A stretch of DNA of 26,053 nucleotides from an uncultured Bacteroidales bacterium (GCA_937884485.1 CALGCG010000019.1:1-26053); one strand, 5' to 3'. Shown: positions 14,314-22,566, numbered from the stretch's first letter. Notes: a model not told the origin generated them from the sequence alone. Made by a program: numbers and translations.

Positions 14314-15443
14314 AGAAGCTGCTACTCATCCTGTTTCTGGTGCCCATGATGGCCAGCGGGCAGCAACTGCCGAGGCTGCACGCGGTGCGGGTGGCGAAGA
14401 TAGCGCCGGTGCCGAAGGACACAACGCGCTACGACCGCAACACGCCGGAGTACTGGGACCACGTGATGGACAGCCCCAAGATAGATTTCTACGAGTGCCG
14501 CAACAACGAGGGCGTGGTGGGCTACCTGATGACGACCGCCGACAGCGCACGGCGAGCCGCGCTCGAGGACCGCTTCAAAGGCCGGTTGCTGGACGGGGCA
14601 TGGCTGGCGGAGGTGAAGCGGGCCGAGGAGGTGATGGCCGAAGTGCTCGACCGCAAGGCCGATTCGGCACAACGGATTTGCGAGGTCTTCACGGCTCCGC
14701 GCTACTACCGATTCACTCGCCAGTACCTTTTCTTCCGCAACAAAAAGGGCGACACCTGCGCGTTCGTCAACTGCATGATGGACACTGAAGAGAACCACCC
14801 GGAGCGCAGTTTTGTCGATGTGAGCGACGGCGACGACGACTACTGGCGCGTTGTTGTGAACCTCACGAAGCGGCAGCTGATGCACATCGGGGTCAACGGC
14901 CCGGGAATAACAATGGTCGACGGCCGCAGCAGCGAGCCGCGCGGGCTGGACAGCCTGTCGGTCTTCGGATGGATGGGAGGCGACAAACGCTATTTCGAGT
15001 GCGACTACGAGGCTTTGCCCAAGGCCGTGCGCCGCAACCTGCCGAAGGCATACCGCATCGACGCCATGACCACCTACGACGGCTTCCGCCTCGACGGCAA
15101 GGACTACTATATTGTCACCTACAGCGACGGCACGGAGGTGGGCCTGGACCATCGCGGCCATTGGCGCTACCTCTACAAGCGCGACAGCGTAACGGCGGAG
15201 GAAATGGTCATGCTGACGGGCAGCACACGGGTATACGAGGCAGTGGTGAAAGACATGGCGGCACGCGGCCGCGACTTCCGCCGCTACGGATGGGTGCAGG
15301 CGGTGGAGAGCGTGCAGGAATGCTTTGTGGTAGAAATCAAATACTTCCCAAGCAACGCCCCCGAGGCCACGGGCAACGCCAACGACATGTATGCCCGCTA
15401 CACCATCGCCCCCAACGGGCGCATCGTGGGGATAGTGCATTGA
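14310..15443 (+). CDS. Secreted protein of unknown function
   Basis: I do not recognise the family. The 377 residues begin with a signal peptide (MKKLLLILFLVPMMASG, likely cut near QQ). The mature part is charged and rich in Arg and Asp, with no membrane segment. A stretch near residues 253-290 (YDGFRLDGKDYYIVTYSDGTEVGLDHRGHWRYLYK in outline) resembles the PepSY-like/DUF2874 pattern, in which a dG-type strand is followed by fD..G.W. The end (MYARYTIAPNGRIVGIV) looks like a beta-hairpin. The promoter and leader are nearly identical to those of thyA. No other gene shares its transcript downstream within 270 bases, and its role is unknown. Confidence 0.8.
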   Translation: MKKLLLILFLVPMMASGQQLPRLHAVRVAKIAPVPKDTTRYDRNTPEYWDHVMDSPKIDFYECRNNEGVVGYLMTTADSARRAALEDRFKGRLLDGAWLAEVKRAEEVMAEVLDRKADSAQRICEVFTAPRYYRFTRQYLFFRNKKGDTCAFVNCMMDTEENHPERSFVDVSDGDDDYWRVVVNLTKRQLMHIGVNGPGITMVDGRSSEPRGLDSLSVFGWMGGDKRYFECDYEALPKAVRRNLPKAYRIDAMTTYDGFRLDGKDYYIVTYSDGTEVGLDHRGHWRYLYKRDSVTAEEMVMLTGSTRVYEAVVKDMAARGRDFRRYGWVQAVESVQECFVVEIKYFPSNAPEATGNANDMYARYTIAPNGRIVGIVH

Positions 15444-15625
15444 GAAACATCCAGCAACCGGACCCCGATTCTCAACCCCCATCGACCGCAACGGGAACCA
15501 TCGAAAAAGGTATAAAAAAGCGTTTTTTTGTCCCGATGAACGACTAAAAAATGGGCATTTCACCCTTTCTATACAAATTTTATCAACATAAAATACAGAA
15601 TTATACAAAATATTATTCAAAAATA

Positions 15626-15657
15626 TTTGGTTTATTTCATAAACTTGTTTACTTTTG
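15626..15657 (+). promoter_or_regulatory. Promoter of membrane protein/regulator pair
   Basis: TTTG (15626-15629) and TACTTTTG (15650-15657), 20 bases apart. The 15444-15741 gap is otherwise AT-rich and holds nothing else I can name, apart from an AAAAAAGCGTTTTTTT stretch near 15515-15529. Confidence 0.75.
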
Positions 15658-15741
15658 CACCGTGATTCTTGAAAGTTGCGCAACAAAGAAAAGCATCACA
15701 AAGCAATTTAAACAATGTTGAACACATCAAACATTAAAACA

Positions 15742-16377
15742 ATGGAACAGAACAAGGAAATGACGGCCGAAGAGAGCCTGTCAATCATCAGCGAGACGCT
15801 GAACAGCAGCCGCAAAGAGATTACGCGCCGCAGCGGCAAGTACTACATCCTGTGGGGTACGTTGCTGACGGTCTTCTCACTTATTATCTATTTACTATGG
15901 AAGCTGACCGACCAGCCAGCGTGGAACTGCCTGTGGTTTGCCATGCCCGTCATTGGCTTTTTGCTGGCACGACTGATGAGTCGCAAAGACACCGAAACAC
16001 ACGTGCAGAACGACGTGAGCCGCATCACACAGGGCATCTGGTCCGCCTTCGGCATTTTTGCATGCACGGTGGCGGTATTCACGATTGCCTATTCGTATGT
16101 GGGCGATGGTGCACTCGATCTTGGCAGGATCATACGCGCCATGGTGTCAGTGGCAAGCCTCACGGCCGAAATAGTGCTGCTATTCGGCCTGGCGGAAAGC
16201 ATCTGCGGGGTGGCGCTGAAGAACTGGGCCATGAAGATTGCCGGTTTTGTGACAGGCATCGGGGGGCTGGCCATTTACTACATCACCGGCGCAGCAGAGG
16301 AGCAGATGCTCATCTTCACCTTTGCCGGCCTGGTGCTGGTGGCCACGGGGCTGATTGTCAAATATCAATACAAGTAA
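15742..16377 (+). CDS. Membrane protein paired with a regulator
   Basis: The 211 residues have a polar N-terminus (about 1-35, EESLSIISETLNSSRKEITR), then probably six membrane segments (about 38-56, 62-78, 100-120, 130-155, 160-182 and 188-205). I do not recognise a named family; small integral membrane proteins of this kind often sit next to winged-helix regulators in Bacteroidota. An in-frame ATG at 15715 exists, but MEQNKEMTAEE at 15742 looks like the more natural start. The regulator follows after three bases, so the two are almost certainly cotranscribed, and the membrane protein may sense or answer a signal linked to it. Confidence 0.82.
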   Translation: MEQNKEMTAEESLSIISETLNSSRKEITRRSGKYYILWGTLLTVFSLIIYLLWKLTDQPAWNCLWFAMPVIGFLLARLMSRKDTETHVQNDVSRITQGIWSAFGIFACTVAVFTIAYSYVGDGALDLGRIIRAMVSVASLTAEIVLLFGLAESICGVALKNWAMKIAGFVTGIGGLAIYYITGAAEEQMLIFTFAGLVLVATGLIVKYQYK

Positions 16378-16380
16378 GCC

Positions 16381-16671
16381 ATGCTGCCGAAACTGGATCC
16401 GCTTTTGCACTCGGAGCTGCGCCTGGCCATCATGTCGCTGCTGGCAGGTGTGGACGAGGCCGACTTCACCTACCTGAAGGAGCAGACCGGCGCCACGTCG
16501 GGCAACCTGAGCGTGCAGATAGACAAGCTGGCCGAGGCCGGCTACATCGGCGTGGAGAAAGGGTTCAAAGGCAAGATGCCCCGCACCACCTGCCGCATCA
16601 CGCCCGAGGGAACCGAGGCCTTCCGCAGCTACGTCAAAGCGCTGAAAAAATACATCGCCGTCGGAAAATAA
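16381..16671 (+). CDS. Winged-helix transcriptional regulator
   Basis: A 96-residue single-domain DNA-binding protein. LHSELRLAIMSLL (8-20) is the first helix. FTYLKEQTGATSGNLSVQIDKLAEAGYIGVEK (29-60 in outline) is the helix-turn-helix, and FKGKMPRTTCRITPEG (62-77) forms the wing. This matches the small MarR/ArsR-like family with the winged-helix domain PF13601. No ligand domain is present. It follows the membrane protein gene by three bases. It may regulate its own operon, but no operator can be pointed to. Confidence 0.88.
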   Translation: MLPKLDPLLHSELRLAIMSLLAGVDEADFTYLKEQTGATSGNLSVQIDKLAEAGYIGVEKGFKGKMPRTTCRITPEGTEAFRSYVKALKKYIAVGK

Positions 16672-16707
16672 AAAAAAGGGGATGCCCCCTTTGCGAGGCA
16701 TCCCCTT
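16669..16707 (-). terminator. Rho-independent terminator of the DUF5692-like gene
   Basis: On the minus strand AAGGGGATGCC, a ten-base loop and GGCATCCCCTT (perfect 11-bp stem, 16676-16707) are followed by a T-rich run (TTTTTTATTTT). The run covers the stop codon of the convergent regulator gene. On the plus strand the T tail is short, so it acts mainly for the minus gene. Confidence 0.88.
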
Positions 16708-16724
16708 GTATCCGGCCGGACGGC

Positions 16725-17816
16725 TTAGTCGACGTCGGCGCGGGCGATGGCGTCCTTGTAGTACTTCTGGTTGACGAACACATCCTCCTTGTAGGGGTTG
16801 ATGTGGCGTTTCTTGGCGGTGTACATGATGTAGCCGAAGGCAATGACATTGGTCACCAGGGCCAGGGCGCTGATGACGGTCATCATGGTGGGGTTGGCGC
16901 TCACGGAGTCCACCGTGGTGCCCACCGTGGCGGCTTCGCCACCGGCCACTGCATAGAGCTGCTTGACGGTCTCGATGCCGTCGGGATACTGCACCGGCAG
17001 CACGGCCCAGCTGAACCACTGGCGGCCGTCCTTGAAGGTCTCCTGGAAGAGGGGGAACACTTGGGCGAACATGCACCAGATGGCCAGCGTGTTGGCGCGG
17101 TTCTGGATCCAGCCGCCGCGGTTCCACAGCAGGGCAGCCACCGTCGGGGCCAGCAGCAGGGCGATACCGCAGTACCAGCTGTGCGTCGGCAGGCAGTTGT
17201 AGGTGTAGGCGAAGTTCCAGATGTCGTAGACCAGGATGTAGACCCAGGTCATGTCGGCCCAGATCATGTCCTTCTTGTCCTTCGACGAGTAGACGTTCCA
17301 CCAGGCGGTCATGCAGAAGATGTTGAACAGACCGGCCAGGCCGTTGAAGACGTTGTGCCAGCCGCCGAAGAGCCACACGCCCTCGCTGCTGAGCCACCAC
17401 TTGTTCCAACCCATGACGGCGCTCTCGAAGTCGGAAACGACAGCAATCAAGATGTTGATACCCACGATGATGAAGGGGAACGGTTTGAACCAGTGCTTGG
17501 CGCCGATGCCCCATTTGTACTTGATTATCATGAAGCCGATGCAGCCGGTGAGGGCGGCATAGAGCTTGGCGTAGTGGAACCAGCCGTTCATGTAGATGCG
17601 GGTCTGGTTGTTCACCGCCCACTCGGCGCCGGCATGGGCACCGATGGCGATGGCCACAAAGTAGACCGTCAAGGCCAACGGAATGGCCAGAAAAGTGATG
17701 AGCCCGCCCATCTTGGTGCGGCGGGCAAATTCGTTCCATAGGATCAGACCTGCCAGCACCACCAGCAGCATCCCCCATTGGATTAGGGCATTGGCCCCGT
17801 AAACTTGAAAGAACAT
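16725..17816 (-). CDS. DUF5692-like multi-pass membrane protein
   Basis: The 363 residues are strongly hydrophobic with about ten membrane segments and are rich in Trp and Tyr (GWNKWWLSSEGVWLFGGWHN; WNRGGW). From memory this resembles the DUF5692 family of integral membrane proteins; I am not certain of the number. No transport or enzyme motif is recognised. The start at 17816 gives MFFQVYGANALIQWGM. The C-terminus is polar (KKRHINPYKEDVFVNQKYYKD) and probably cytosolic. The gene stands alone, with a consensus promoter on the minus strand about 95 bases upstream and a strong terminator directly after it. Confidence 0.8.
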   Translation of the reverse strand: MFFQVYGANALIQWGMLLVVLAGLILWNEFARRTKMGGLITFLAIPLALTVYFVAIAIGAHAGAEWAVNNQTRIYMNGWFHYAKLYAALTGCIGFMIIKYKWGIGAKHWFKPFPFIIVGINILIAVVSDFESAVMGWNKWWLSSEGVWLFGGWHNVFNGLAGLFNIFCMTAWWNVYSSKDKKDMIWADMTWVYILVYDIWNFAYTYNCLPTHSWYCGIALLLAPTVAALLWNRGGWIQNRANTLAIWCMFAQVFPLFQETFKDGRQWFSWAVLPVQYPDGIETVKQLYAVAGGEAATVGTTVDSVSANPTMMTVISALALVTNVIAFGYIMYTAKKRHINPYKEDVFVNQKYYKDAIARADVD

Positions 17817-17910
17817 AGTTTTTTTTGTTTTAAAATTATTTGTTGTTTTCTATTCTATCAAACTGATTTCCTTTGCGGACGGCCCCGTTCCGGCCTTGCC
17901 GTCCGTTTTG

Positions 17911-17941
17911 CAAAAGTAATCATTTTCCCCAAAGTGGCAAA
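17911..17941 (-). promoter_or_regulatory. Promoter of the DUF5692-like gene
   Basis: On the minus strand TTTG (17938-17941) and TACTTTTG (17911-17918) are 19 bases apart. The two boxes enclose the region needed by the divergent DUF1294 promoter. Confidence 0.8.
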
Positions 17942-17948
17942 AAATGTG

Positions 17949-17956
17949 TACTTTTG
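17949..17956 (+). promoter_or_regulatory. Promoter -7 box of the DUF1294 gene
   Basis: TACTTTTG followed by CACC, 20 bases before the start at 17977. The best upstream box is an imperfect TTTC at 17924-17927, 21 bases away. Confidence 0.7.
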
Positions 17957-17976
17957 CACCGGAAAAAACAACGCCG

Positions 17977-18333
17977 ATGTCTGCGACAATCATCATACAC
18001 TACCTGCTGACCATCAACCTGCTGACTTTCGTGGCCTACGGTCACGACAAGTGGAAGGCCGAGAACCCCGACCCCAAGGCCCAGCCGCGCAAGATGCGCA
18101 CAGGCAAGAAGCATCGGAGGAAACACCGCAAGGGGAAGCGCCCCCGCCACGCACGCCGCCGCACGCCGGAGGCCACCCTGCTGCTCCTCGCCGCCCTCGG
18201 CGGCAGCCCCGGCGCCCTCCTCGCCATGCACCTCTTCCGCCACAAAACCCGCCACAAGAAGTTTACCCTCGGCGTCCCCGCCATCCTGGTGGCGCAGGTG
18301 GCAGTGGGCATCGGCCTCGCGGTCCTGCTCTGA
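17977..18333 (+). CDS. DUF1294 membrane protein
   Basis: The 118 residues show the DUF1294 pattern: YLLTINLLTFVAYGHDKWKA at the N-terminus (9-28), RRTPEATLLLLAALGGSPGALLAMHLFRHKTRHKKF (61-96 in outline) and a final membrane segment. Three membrane helices are likely. The function of the family is unknown. An oddity is the loop between helices 1 and 2 (about 38-62), almost entirely Lys, Arg and His, longer and more basic than the short loop I expect in this family; it could bind nucleic acid or anionic lipid. The ATG at 17977 is preferred over an in-frame ATG at 17944 that lies within the promoter. Confidence 0.85.
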   Translation: MSATIIIHYLLTINLLTFVAYGHDKWKAENPDPKAQPRKMRTGKKHRRKHRKGKRPRHARRRTPEATLLLLAALGGSPGALLAMHLFRHKTRHKKFTLGVPAILVAQVAVGIGLAVLL

Positions 18334-18404
18334 AATACCGGCGGCTGCTGTATCAACAGAGATTTAAGGAAACGGCAGCACGTTTTCGCCGAGGGCAAAA
18401 TAAT

Positions 18405-18435
18405 TTTGCCGTGTCGGTAAATATTGTTATATTTG
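18405..18435 (+). promoter_or_regulatory. Promoter in the first nifJ-leader copy
   Basis: TTTG (18405-18408) and TATATTTG (18428-18435), 19 bases apart, a full consensus. The TTTG box lies in the palindrome GGCAAAAT-A-ATTTTGCC (18394-18410). It could drive the island genes through a long leader of about 210 bases. Confidence 0.75.
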
Positions 18436-18525
18436 TACTCATATAACAAAACAGGGAAAAAGAATAATCTATTAATCCATAAACGATTAAGCAATTATAG
18501 CGAAAGAAAAAAGTATACAACTTGC
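18428..18525 (+). repeat. Decayed nifJ leader, copy A
   Basis: This aligns to 23013-23111 from the promoter box through the start of nifJ. The core 18471-18512 matches 23061-23100 and its upstream bases at about 38 of 42 positions. The nifJ ATG has become ATA, and the codons after it are recognisable but degraded. Between 18525 and 18648 no other feature is recognised. Confidence 0.85.
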
Positions 18526-18648
18526 GGCACATTTTAGGAGAAGCCACCTGCTATGGCTGCCGAGCTCGATAAAGCAACGCCGCCCTCGACCAGCTGCACA
18601 AGAGACACTCAACACCACGAAAAAGGACAGGGTTCAAACAAAAGTACA

Positions 18649-18936
18649 ATGACTATGACCAAGATACAGGAAATAAACGTTAAAAACTTCGCCATCCGCA
18701 CGATGAAGGTCGGAGGGATGGACTTTATCTGTATCACCGATATTGCCCGACAGAAAAACTCGCTGGAACCGAATGCCGTTGTTGGAAACTGGATGCGCAA
18801 CAGGAACACCATAGAGTACCTTGGAATTTGGGAATCGCTCAACAATCCCAGTTTTAACCCCATCGAATTCGAGGGGTTTAGAAACAACGCATTCACATTG
18901 TCGCCCTCACAGAAATGGGAAACAGAAAACTGCTGA
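18649..18936 (+). pseudogene. Truncated KilA-N domain gene
   Basis: The 95 residues contain the KilA-N N-terminal signature: FICITDIARQKNSLEPNAVV, then NWMRNRNTIEYLGIWESLNN. KilA-N domains bind DNA and occur in phage antirepressor-type proteins; intact relatives are much longer (usually over 200 residues). Here the sequence goes wrong after FEGF: NNAFTLSPSQKW is followed by ETENC and a stop, where relatives continue into a conserved second half. In another frame the last bases read MGNRKLLK and stop, perhaps a remnant of the original C-terminus, which would mean an internal deletion with a frame change. Starts at 18649 and 18655 are both possible. Confidence 0.78.
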
Positions 18937-18942
18937 AATAAA
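18926..18942 (+). repeat. 16-bp direct repeat flanking the ORF6N gene
   Basis: AAACTGCTGAAATAAA occurs here at 18927-18942 and again at 19611-19626. The two copies bracket the ORF6N gene, and both follow sequence that can be read as a Lys/Leu-rich tail ending in RKLLK. Confidence 0.75.
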
Positions 18943-18953
18943 CAAATAAGAAC

Positions 18954-19538
18954 ATGGCAAAGGAATTACAAATAGCCAACCAACTGCTAGTTGAAACGCA
19001 TGAGATAGAAGCGCGACTGATTGAGTTGCGGGGGAAGAAGGTGCTTATCGACCGTGATGTGGCGGAGTTGTATGGTGTTGAAACCAAGAGGGTGAATGAG
19101 GCGGTGAAAAACAACCCCGACAAATTCCCGAAAGGCTACTTCTTTACGCTGCAAGGTGTTGAAAAGCAGCAACTGGTCGAAAATTTCGACCACTTCAAGA
19201 CCTTGAAGAACTCTCCTGTTGAGCCGCGAGCTTTCACCGAGAAGGGGCTGTATATGTTGGCAACCATACTGAAAAGCGAACGTGCTACAGCTGTAACCAT
19301 CGCCATCATTGAAACCTTCGCCAAAGTGCGGGAACTGAAACGTGAGTTGGTGGAGTTGCACAAAGAGACCGACAAGGCGGTGCAGGAAAAGAAGATGCAC
19401 CACTTCGGCGAAGTGCTTACCGACATAGTGATGCCCGACCTCGAGACCTCCGAGACGGAATCATCATTGGAGATAAACTTTATCATTGGTAAAATCACGC
19501 ACACCGTCAAACGAGTAAGGAAAGGCGACAGCAAATGA
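18954..19538 (+). CDS. ORF6N domain protein
   Basis: The 194 residues carry an ORF6N DNA-binding domain (about 17-125): LRGKKVLIDRDVAELYGVETKRVNEAV, DKFPKGYFFTL, and PRAFTEKGLYMLATILKSERA. The domain is shared with phage and large DNA virus regulators of the KilA-N/Bro group and is common on bacterial mobile DNA. A helical, charged tail follows (125-194), ending in KRVRKGDSK. It appears intact. The start at 18954 gives MAKELQIANQLL, 17 bases after the KilA-N remnant. It probably shares a transcript with its neighbours from the promoter at 18405. Confidence 0.88.
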   Translation: MAKELQIANQLLVETHEIEARLIELRGKKVLIDRDVAELYGVETKRVNEAVKNNPDKFPKGYFFTLQGVEKQQLVENFDHFKTLKNSPVEPRAFTEKGLYMLATILKSERATAVTIAIIETFAKVRELKRELVELHKETDKAVQEKKMHHFGEVLTDIVMPDLETSETESSLEINFIIGKITHTVKRVRKGDSK

Positions 19539-19657
19539 CCGTCCTGGAAGAAGTGGGGGAAATGTCCAGCGGACATTCGATAGCGTAGCGGAGAACAAGA
19601 ACAAAAAAGGAAACTGCTGAAATAAAATAGTTCTATATATAATTGCAAAAAGTAAAT

Positions 19658-21523
19658 ATGTTTACATTTGATTTACGTGGGAAACAAGGTATCATTATCT
19701 TCACCTTAGATAACTATCGATTGGAATCGGAATATCATGATGGTTGTTCCTCAGAAAAAAGATTGAATTCTTATGCATTTTACAACATTGAGACCGGTGA
19801 TCTGAAAATAGTTCACTATGATTTTATCAAAACTCGTATCTTTGACAACTCAATACAAGCATATACTGTTAGTCCTGGGGAAAAAATTCTCGGCCTAAAA
19901 GGTTTTTCGTGTTATTACCTTGACCACAATGGGCACGAAATGGGGTATGCTGGAGACATGTCGTTTTTTTCTAAATACCATGTCGTAGATGAAAAAATAG
20001 ACGACACTAACTGCGACGAAATAGTTGACCCAACACAAAAAAACGACACTAATTTGGTAGAAGAACCTGATTTTACAGTTAACAAAAATAAAATCATACA
20101 TAATAATGGTGATATTTATGAGTCTAACTACCACTTATGGAAAAAACAGAATAACATCATAATATGTTATATTTTAGCCAAAACAAAAATGTATTATGAA
20201 GAGCGTCTTTATGGTATTTGTGATAATCATGGCAAACTCTTATGTGAGATAAAATATGATAATATTTATCCAACTAATAATGAGGTAACGGGAGAAAAAT
20301 TTTTACGAGCTAAAATCAAAGACAAATACGGACTTCTCTCAGATGAGGGAAAGGAAATCCTCCCTGTCAAATATGAGTCCATAGATGATTGGGATTGGAA
20401 TATTGCAATAGTTGATCATGGAAAAAAACTAATAAAAATCTGCGACCAGTCTATATTATATGAAACAGACGAGTACATACAAGGGATTGTCGATGGATGG
20501 ATTAAGGTGGTTCCCAACAATAGCCTTACTTCATGTTTGGGCTTTTTAGATTCTTCTGGCAATTATTATGAATTTCATAACAAAAGGATTGGCCAAGGAG
20601 ATATTGAGAAGTATTCAGACATAGGCAGATCATTTCATGATGGACTATTGCCCGTTTTCTCTACCAATCGAGGCTATGGCTACGTTGATATTGATAGCAA
20701 TGAAATAATTGAATGCAAATATTGCGAAATAAGTGATTTTAAAAATGGTAAAGCAAAAGTAAGGCTTGACTGTGAGTATGGATATATTAATACGGAAGGA
20801 TGTATGCTCGTCTACAAAGACGGAGAGGAAATAGCAATTCCTAACAAATACGATTGGGCATACGACTATAAAAATGGGTATTATACTGTTCAAAGGGGGG
20901 GCCTATATGGCGCAATTGATGCATATCTAAATGAAATAATCCCTTGTTCACTCAAAACCAAAGAAGAGGTTGAGTTGACATATTCAAAGGTCAAACTCCA
21001 TAGTCTTTCATGTTCAAAAGAGGATTACGAAAAGAGGTATAGAGACTTGCTCCCCCCGGAACGTTTTGAAACCGATCTTTCTACTTTAGAAGTGACCCCT
21101 GACGATGATTTCTTATCCTTCACACGATTTGAAACTCACATGTTTTCTGGATTTAGAACAGTGAACGGCGATACCTTATTCCCACCAGTACTAAACGTCG
21201 GAAATTTTGTTGAGGGAATGGCTAAAATAAACATCTCCGGCAAATGGGGATATATTAACGAAAAACTTGAACTGGTTATTCCGCCAAAGTATAAATATGC
21301 ATGTGATTTCTCTGAAGGTTTAGCATTAGTGCATGCAATTGGAGAACATGAAAAATTTATAAACAAAAAAGGAGAAACCGTATTGAACATTGACTTCCAC
21401 TATGTTAATGTTGAGTCTTTTCATGGGGGTGTTGCTAAATGTGAATACGACTACTTTAGACCAGGTAAAGATGATATACACTCATCTGAAATAACAAAGT
21501 TTCAACGAGGATACAGAACGTAA
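19658..21523 (+). CDS. WG-repeat protein
   Basis: The 621 residues contain WG-type (KWGYIN-like) beta repeats. Examples are YGICDNHGKLLCEIKYD, YGLLSDEGKEILPVKYE, YGYVDIDSNEIIECKY, YGYINTEG, YGAIDAYLNEIIPC, WGYINEKLELVIPPKY and FINKKGETVLNIDF. Each is followed by a segment such as F.EGLA.V. These repeats build extended beta or propeller-like scaffolds and often mediate binding; the protein's role is unknown. The first 150 residues are less repetitive. No signal peptide or membrane segment is seen, so it is probably cytosolic. It is markedly AT-rich, with codon use unlike the host genes, a sign of transfer. The RES-like gene follows after 43 bases. ATG 19658 is preferred over TTG 19643. Confidence 0.87.
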   Translation: MFTFDLRGKQGIIIFTLDNYRLESEYHDGCSSEKRLNSYAFYNIETGDLKIVHYDFIKTRIFDNSIQAYTVSPGEKILGLKGFSCYYLDHNGHEMGYAGDMSFFSKYHVVDEKIDDTNCDEIVDPTQKNDTNLVEEPDFTVNKNKIIHNNGDIYESNYHLWKKQNNIIICYILAKTKMYYEERLYGICDNHGKLLCEIKYDNIYPTNNEVTGEKFLRAKIKDKYGLLSDEGKEILPVKYESIDDWDWNIAIVDHGKKLIKICDQSILYETDEYIQGIVDGWIKVVPNNSLTSCLGFLDSSGNYYEFHNKRIGQGDIEKYSDIGRSFHDGLLPVFSTNRGYGYVDIDSNEIIECKYCEISDFKNGKAKVRLDCEYGYINTEGCMLVYKDGEEIAIPNKYDWAYDYKNGYYTVQRGGLYGAIDAYLNEIIPCSLKTKEEVELTYSKVKLHSLSCSKEDYEKRYRDLLPPERFETDLSTLEVTPDDDFLSFTRFETHMFSGFRTVNGDTLFPPVLNVGNFVEGMAKINISGKWGYINEKLELVIPPKYKYACDFSEGLALVHAIGEHEKFINKKGETVLNIDFHYVNVESFHGGVAKCEYDYFRPGKDDIHSSEITKFQRGYRT

Positions 21524-21566
21524 CGATAGTAAAAGAGTCGTTATAATGAGTTTTTAAAATTAGAAG

Positions 21567-22430
21567 ATGAGATTATTGGACGCAATAAGAGAACTGGAAT
21601 CTATTGAATTAACAGATTCTGCTGAATGCAGGAACGAGGTTGACTTTATCATCCGTCTTATTTTATCCGATTTACCTTGGTTGCACTATACACTTAGTCG
21701 AGGTACTATAATTTCACGTTGTCGTAAAGATGCTCCAAACCTCGAAAAAGAATCATTTGGTTGTAAACGACCTGAAAATGTTATTAGTTATCAACGCGCT
21801 TCTATCCCACACGAGAGCGTTTTTTATGGCGCAGTAGGAGATCGGGATGTGGAAGATGGTGACTTTATTGCAATGTTGGAAACATCATCACTACATCGTA
21901 ATGGTCGAGATATAGGGCAAGAGGTAATATTTGTGTCGAGATGGCGAGTCAATAAAGACATTGATATGGCTCTCATTTGTCACCCCAATGTATTTGTGGA
22001 TGCCAATCAAAATAGTACCGTCAATGCAATGCAAAAAAACTATATTCGAAGACTGCCAGATTACCCATCTGAAAAAGAATTTATACCGATATTCGACAAA
22101 CTTGTTGAGTTTGTTGCTGGTCAATTTGCTAAAAAAGTCTCAGAAGGAAATAATAGTCAATATATGGTTTCTTCATATTTTGCACACAATTCTCTTTTGA
22201 CTGAATCAGGAATCATATACCCCTCTGTTCAGGTTAATGGGAAACTTGGTTTTAATGTTGTTTTAAGGCCAGATATTGTAGAAAAAAATCTTGAATTTAT
22301 TGGTGCAGAAAAGCATATTTTATATAAGGCAGCAAACTATATGCAAGTTCCTGCTAACGTCTATTCTGACGAATACATTGCTTTATCACTTGATATTAAA
22401 TCTTTGAATTGTCTTCCTATAATTAAATAA
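21567..22430 (+). CDS. RES-domain-like protein
   Basis: The 287 residues resemble Bacteroidota proteins with a RES domain. RES toxins degrade NAD and usually pair with an Xre antitoxin. The supporting pattern is a basic stretch with R51 and R53, then SYQRASIPHESVFYGAV (74-90), an acid at E105 (AMLETSSL), and late in the protein SGIIYPSVQVNGKLGFNVVL (214-233) with S220. I assign R51 or R53, Y87, E105 and S220 to the conserved RES residues by analogy only. No Xre-like antitoxin gene lies beside it; its partner is the WG-repeat gene, 43 bases upstream. It is AT-rich like that gene. Alternatively it is an unrelated hypothetical protein. Confidence 0.6.
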   Translation: MRLLDAIRELESIELTDSAECRNEVDFIIRLILSDLPWLHYTLSRGTIISRCRKDAPNLEKESFGCKRPENVISYQRASIPHESVFYGAVGDRDVEDGDFIAMLETSSLHRNGRDIGQEVIFVSRWRVNKDIDMALICHPNVFVDANQNSTVNAMQKNYIRRLPDYPSEKEFIPIFDKLVEFVAGQFAKKVSEGNNSQYMVSSYFAHNSLLTESGIIYPSVQVNGKLGFNVVLRPDIVEKNLEFIGAEKHILYKAANYMQVPANVYSDEYIALSLDIKSLNCLPIIK

Positions 22431-22450
22431 AAAAAGCAATATACACAAAC

Positions 22451-22566
22451 AACTTAATAATTAATCCTTAAACGTTGCTCATTACGTCAAGTTGGATTAT
22501 TAGGTATTCGCGGCCTTCGGCATTAGCAATGAGGGCAAAAGAAAAAACTTATGACTCGTGACGGCA
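22451..22566 (+). repeat. Decayed nifJ leader, copy B
   Basis: AACTTAATAA and TTAATCCTTAAACGTT (22451-22476) match 23044-23072 except for a four-base gap. Then about 46 foreign bases (22477-22522) interrupt it. The nifJ start region resumes at about 22523 (TTAGCAATGAGGGCAAAAG), continuing to GACTCGTGACGGCAAG (22551-22566). Copy B lacks the promoter part. It is out of frame and stops early. Confidence 0.85.

Noticed and set aside
18340..18395. Hairpin (GCTGCTGT / ACGGCAGC) after the DUF1294 gene as a terminator
   Set aside because: The arms are imperfect, the loop is long and no proper T run follows.
18394..18410. Palindrome GGCAAAAT-A-ATTTTGCC as an operator shared with the hairpin at 3538-3573
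   Set aside because: The common part TTTTGCC is also found at ordinary upstream promoter boxes here (11659-11666; minus strand 17936-17942), so similarity may only reflect the promoter element.
22477..22522. The 46-base interruption in leader copy B as an insertion sequence
   Set aside because: It is too short, lacks inverted ends or target duplication, and cannot be told from local rearrangement.
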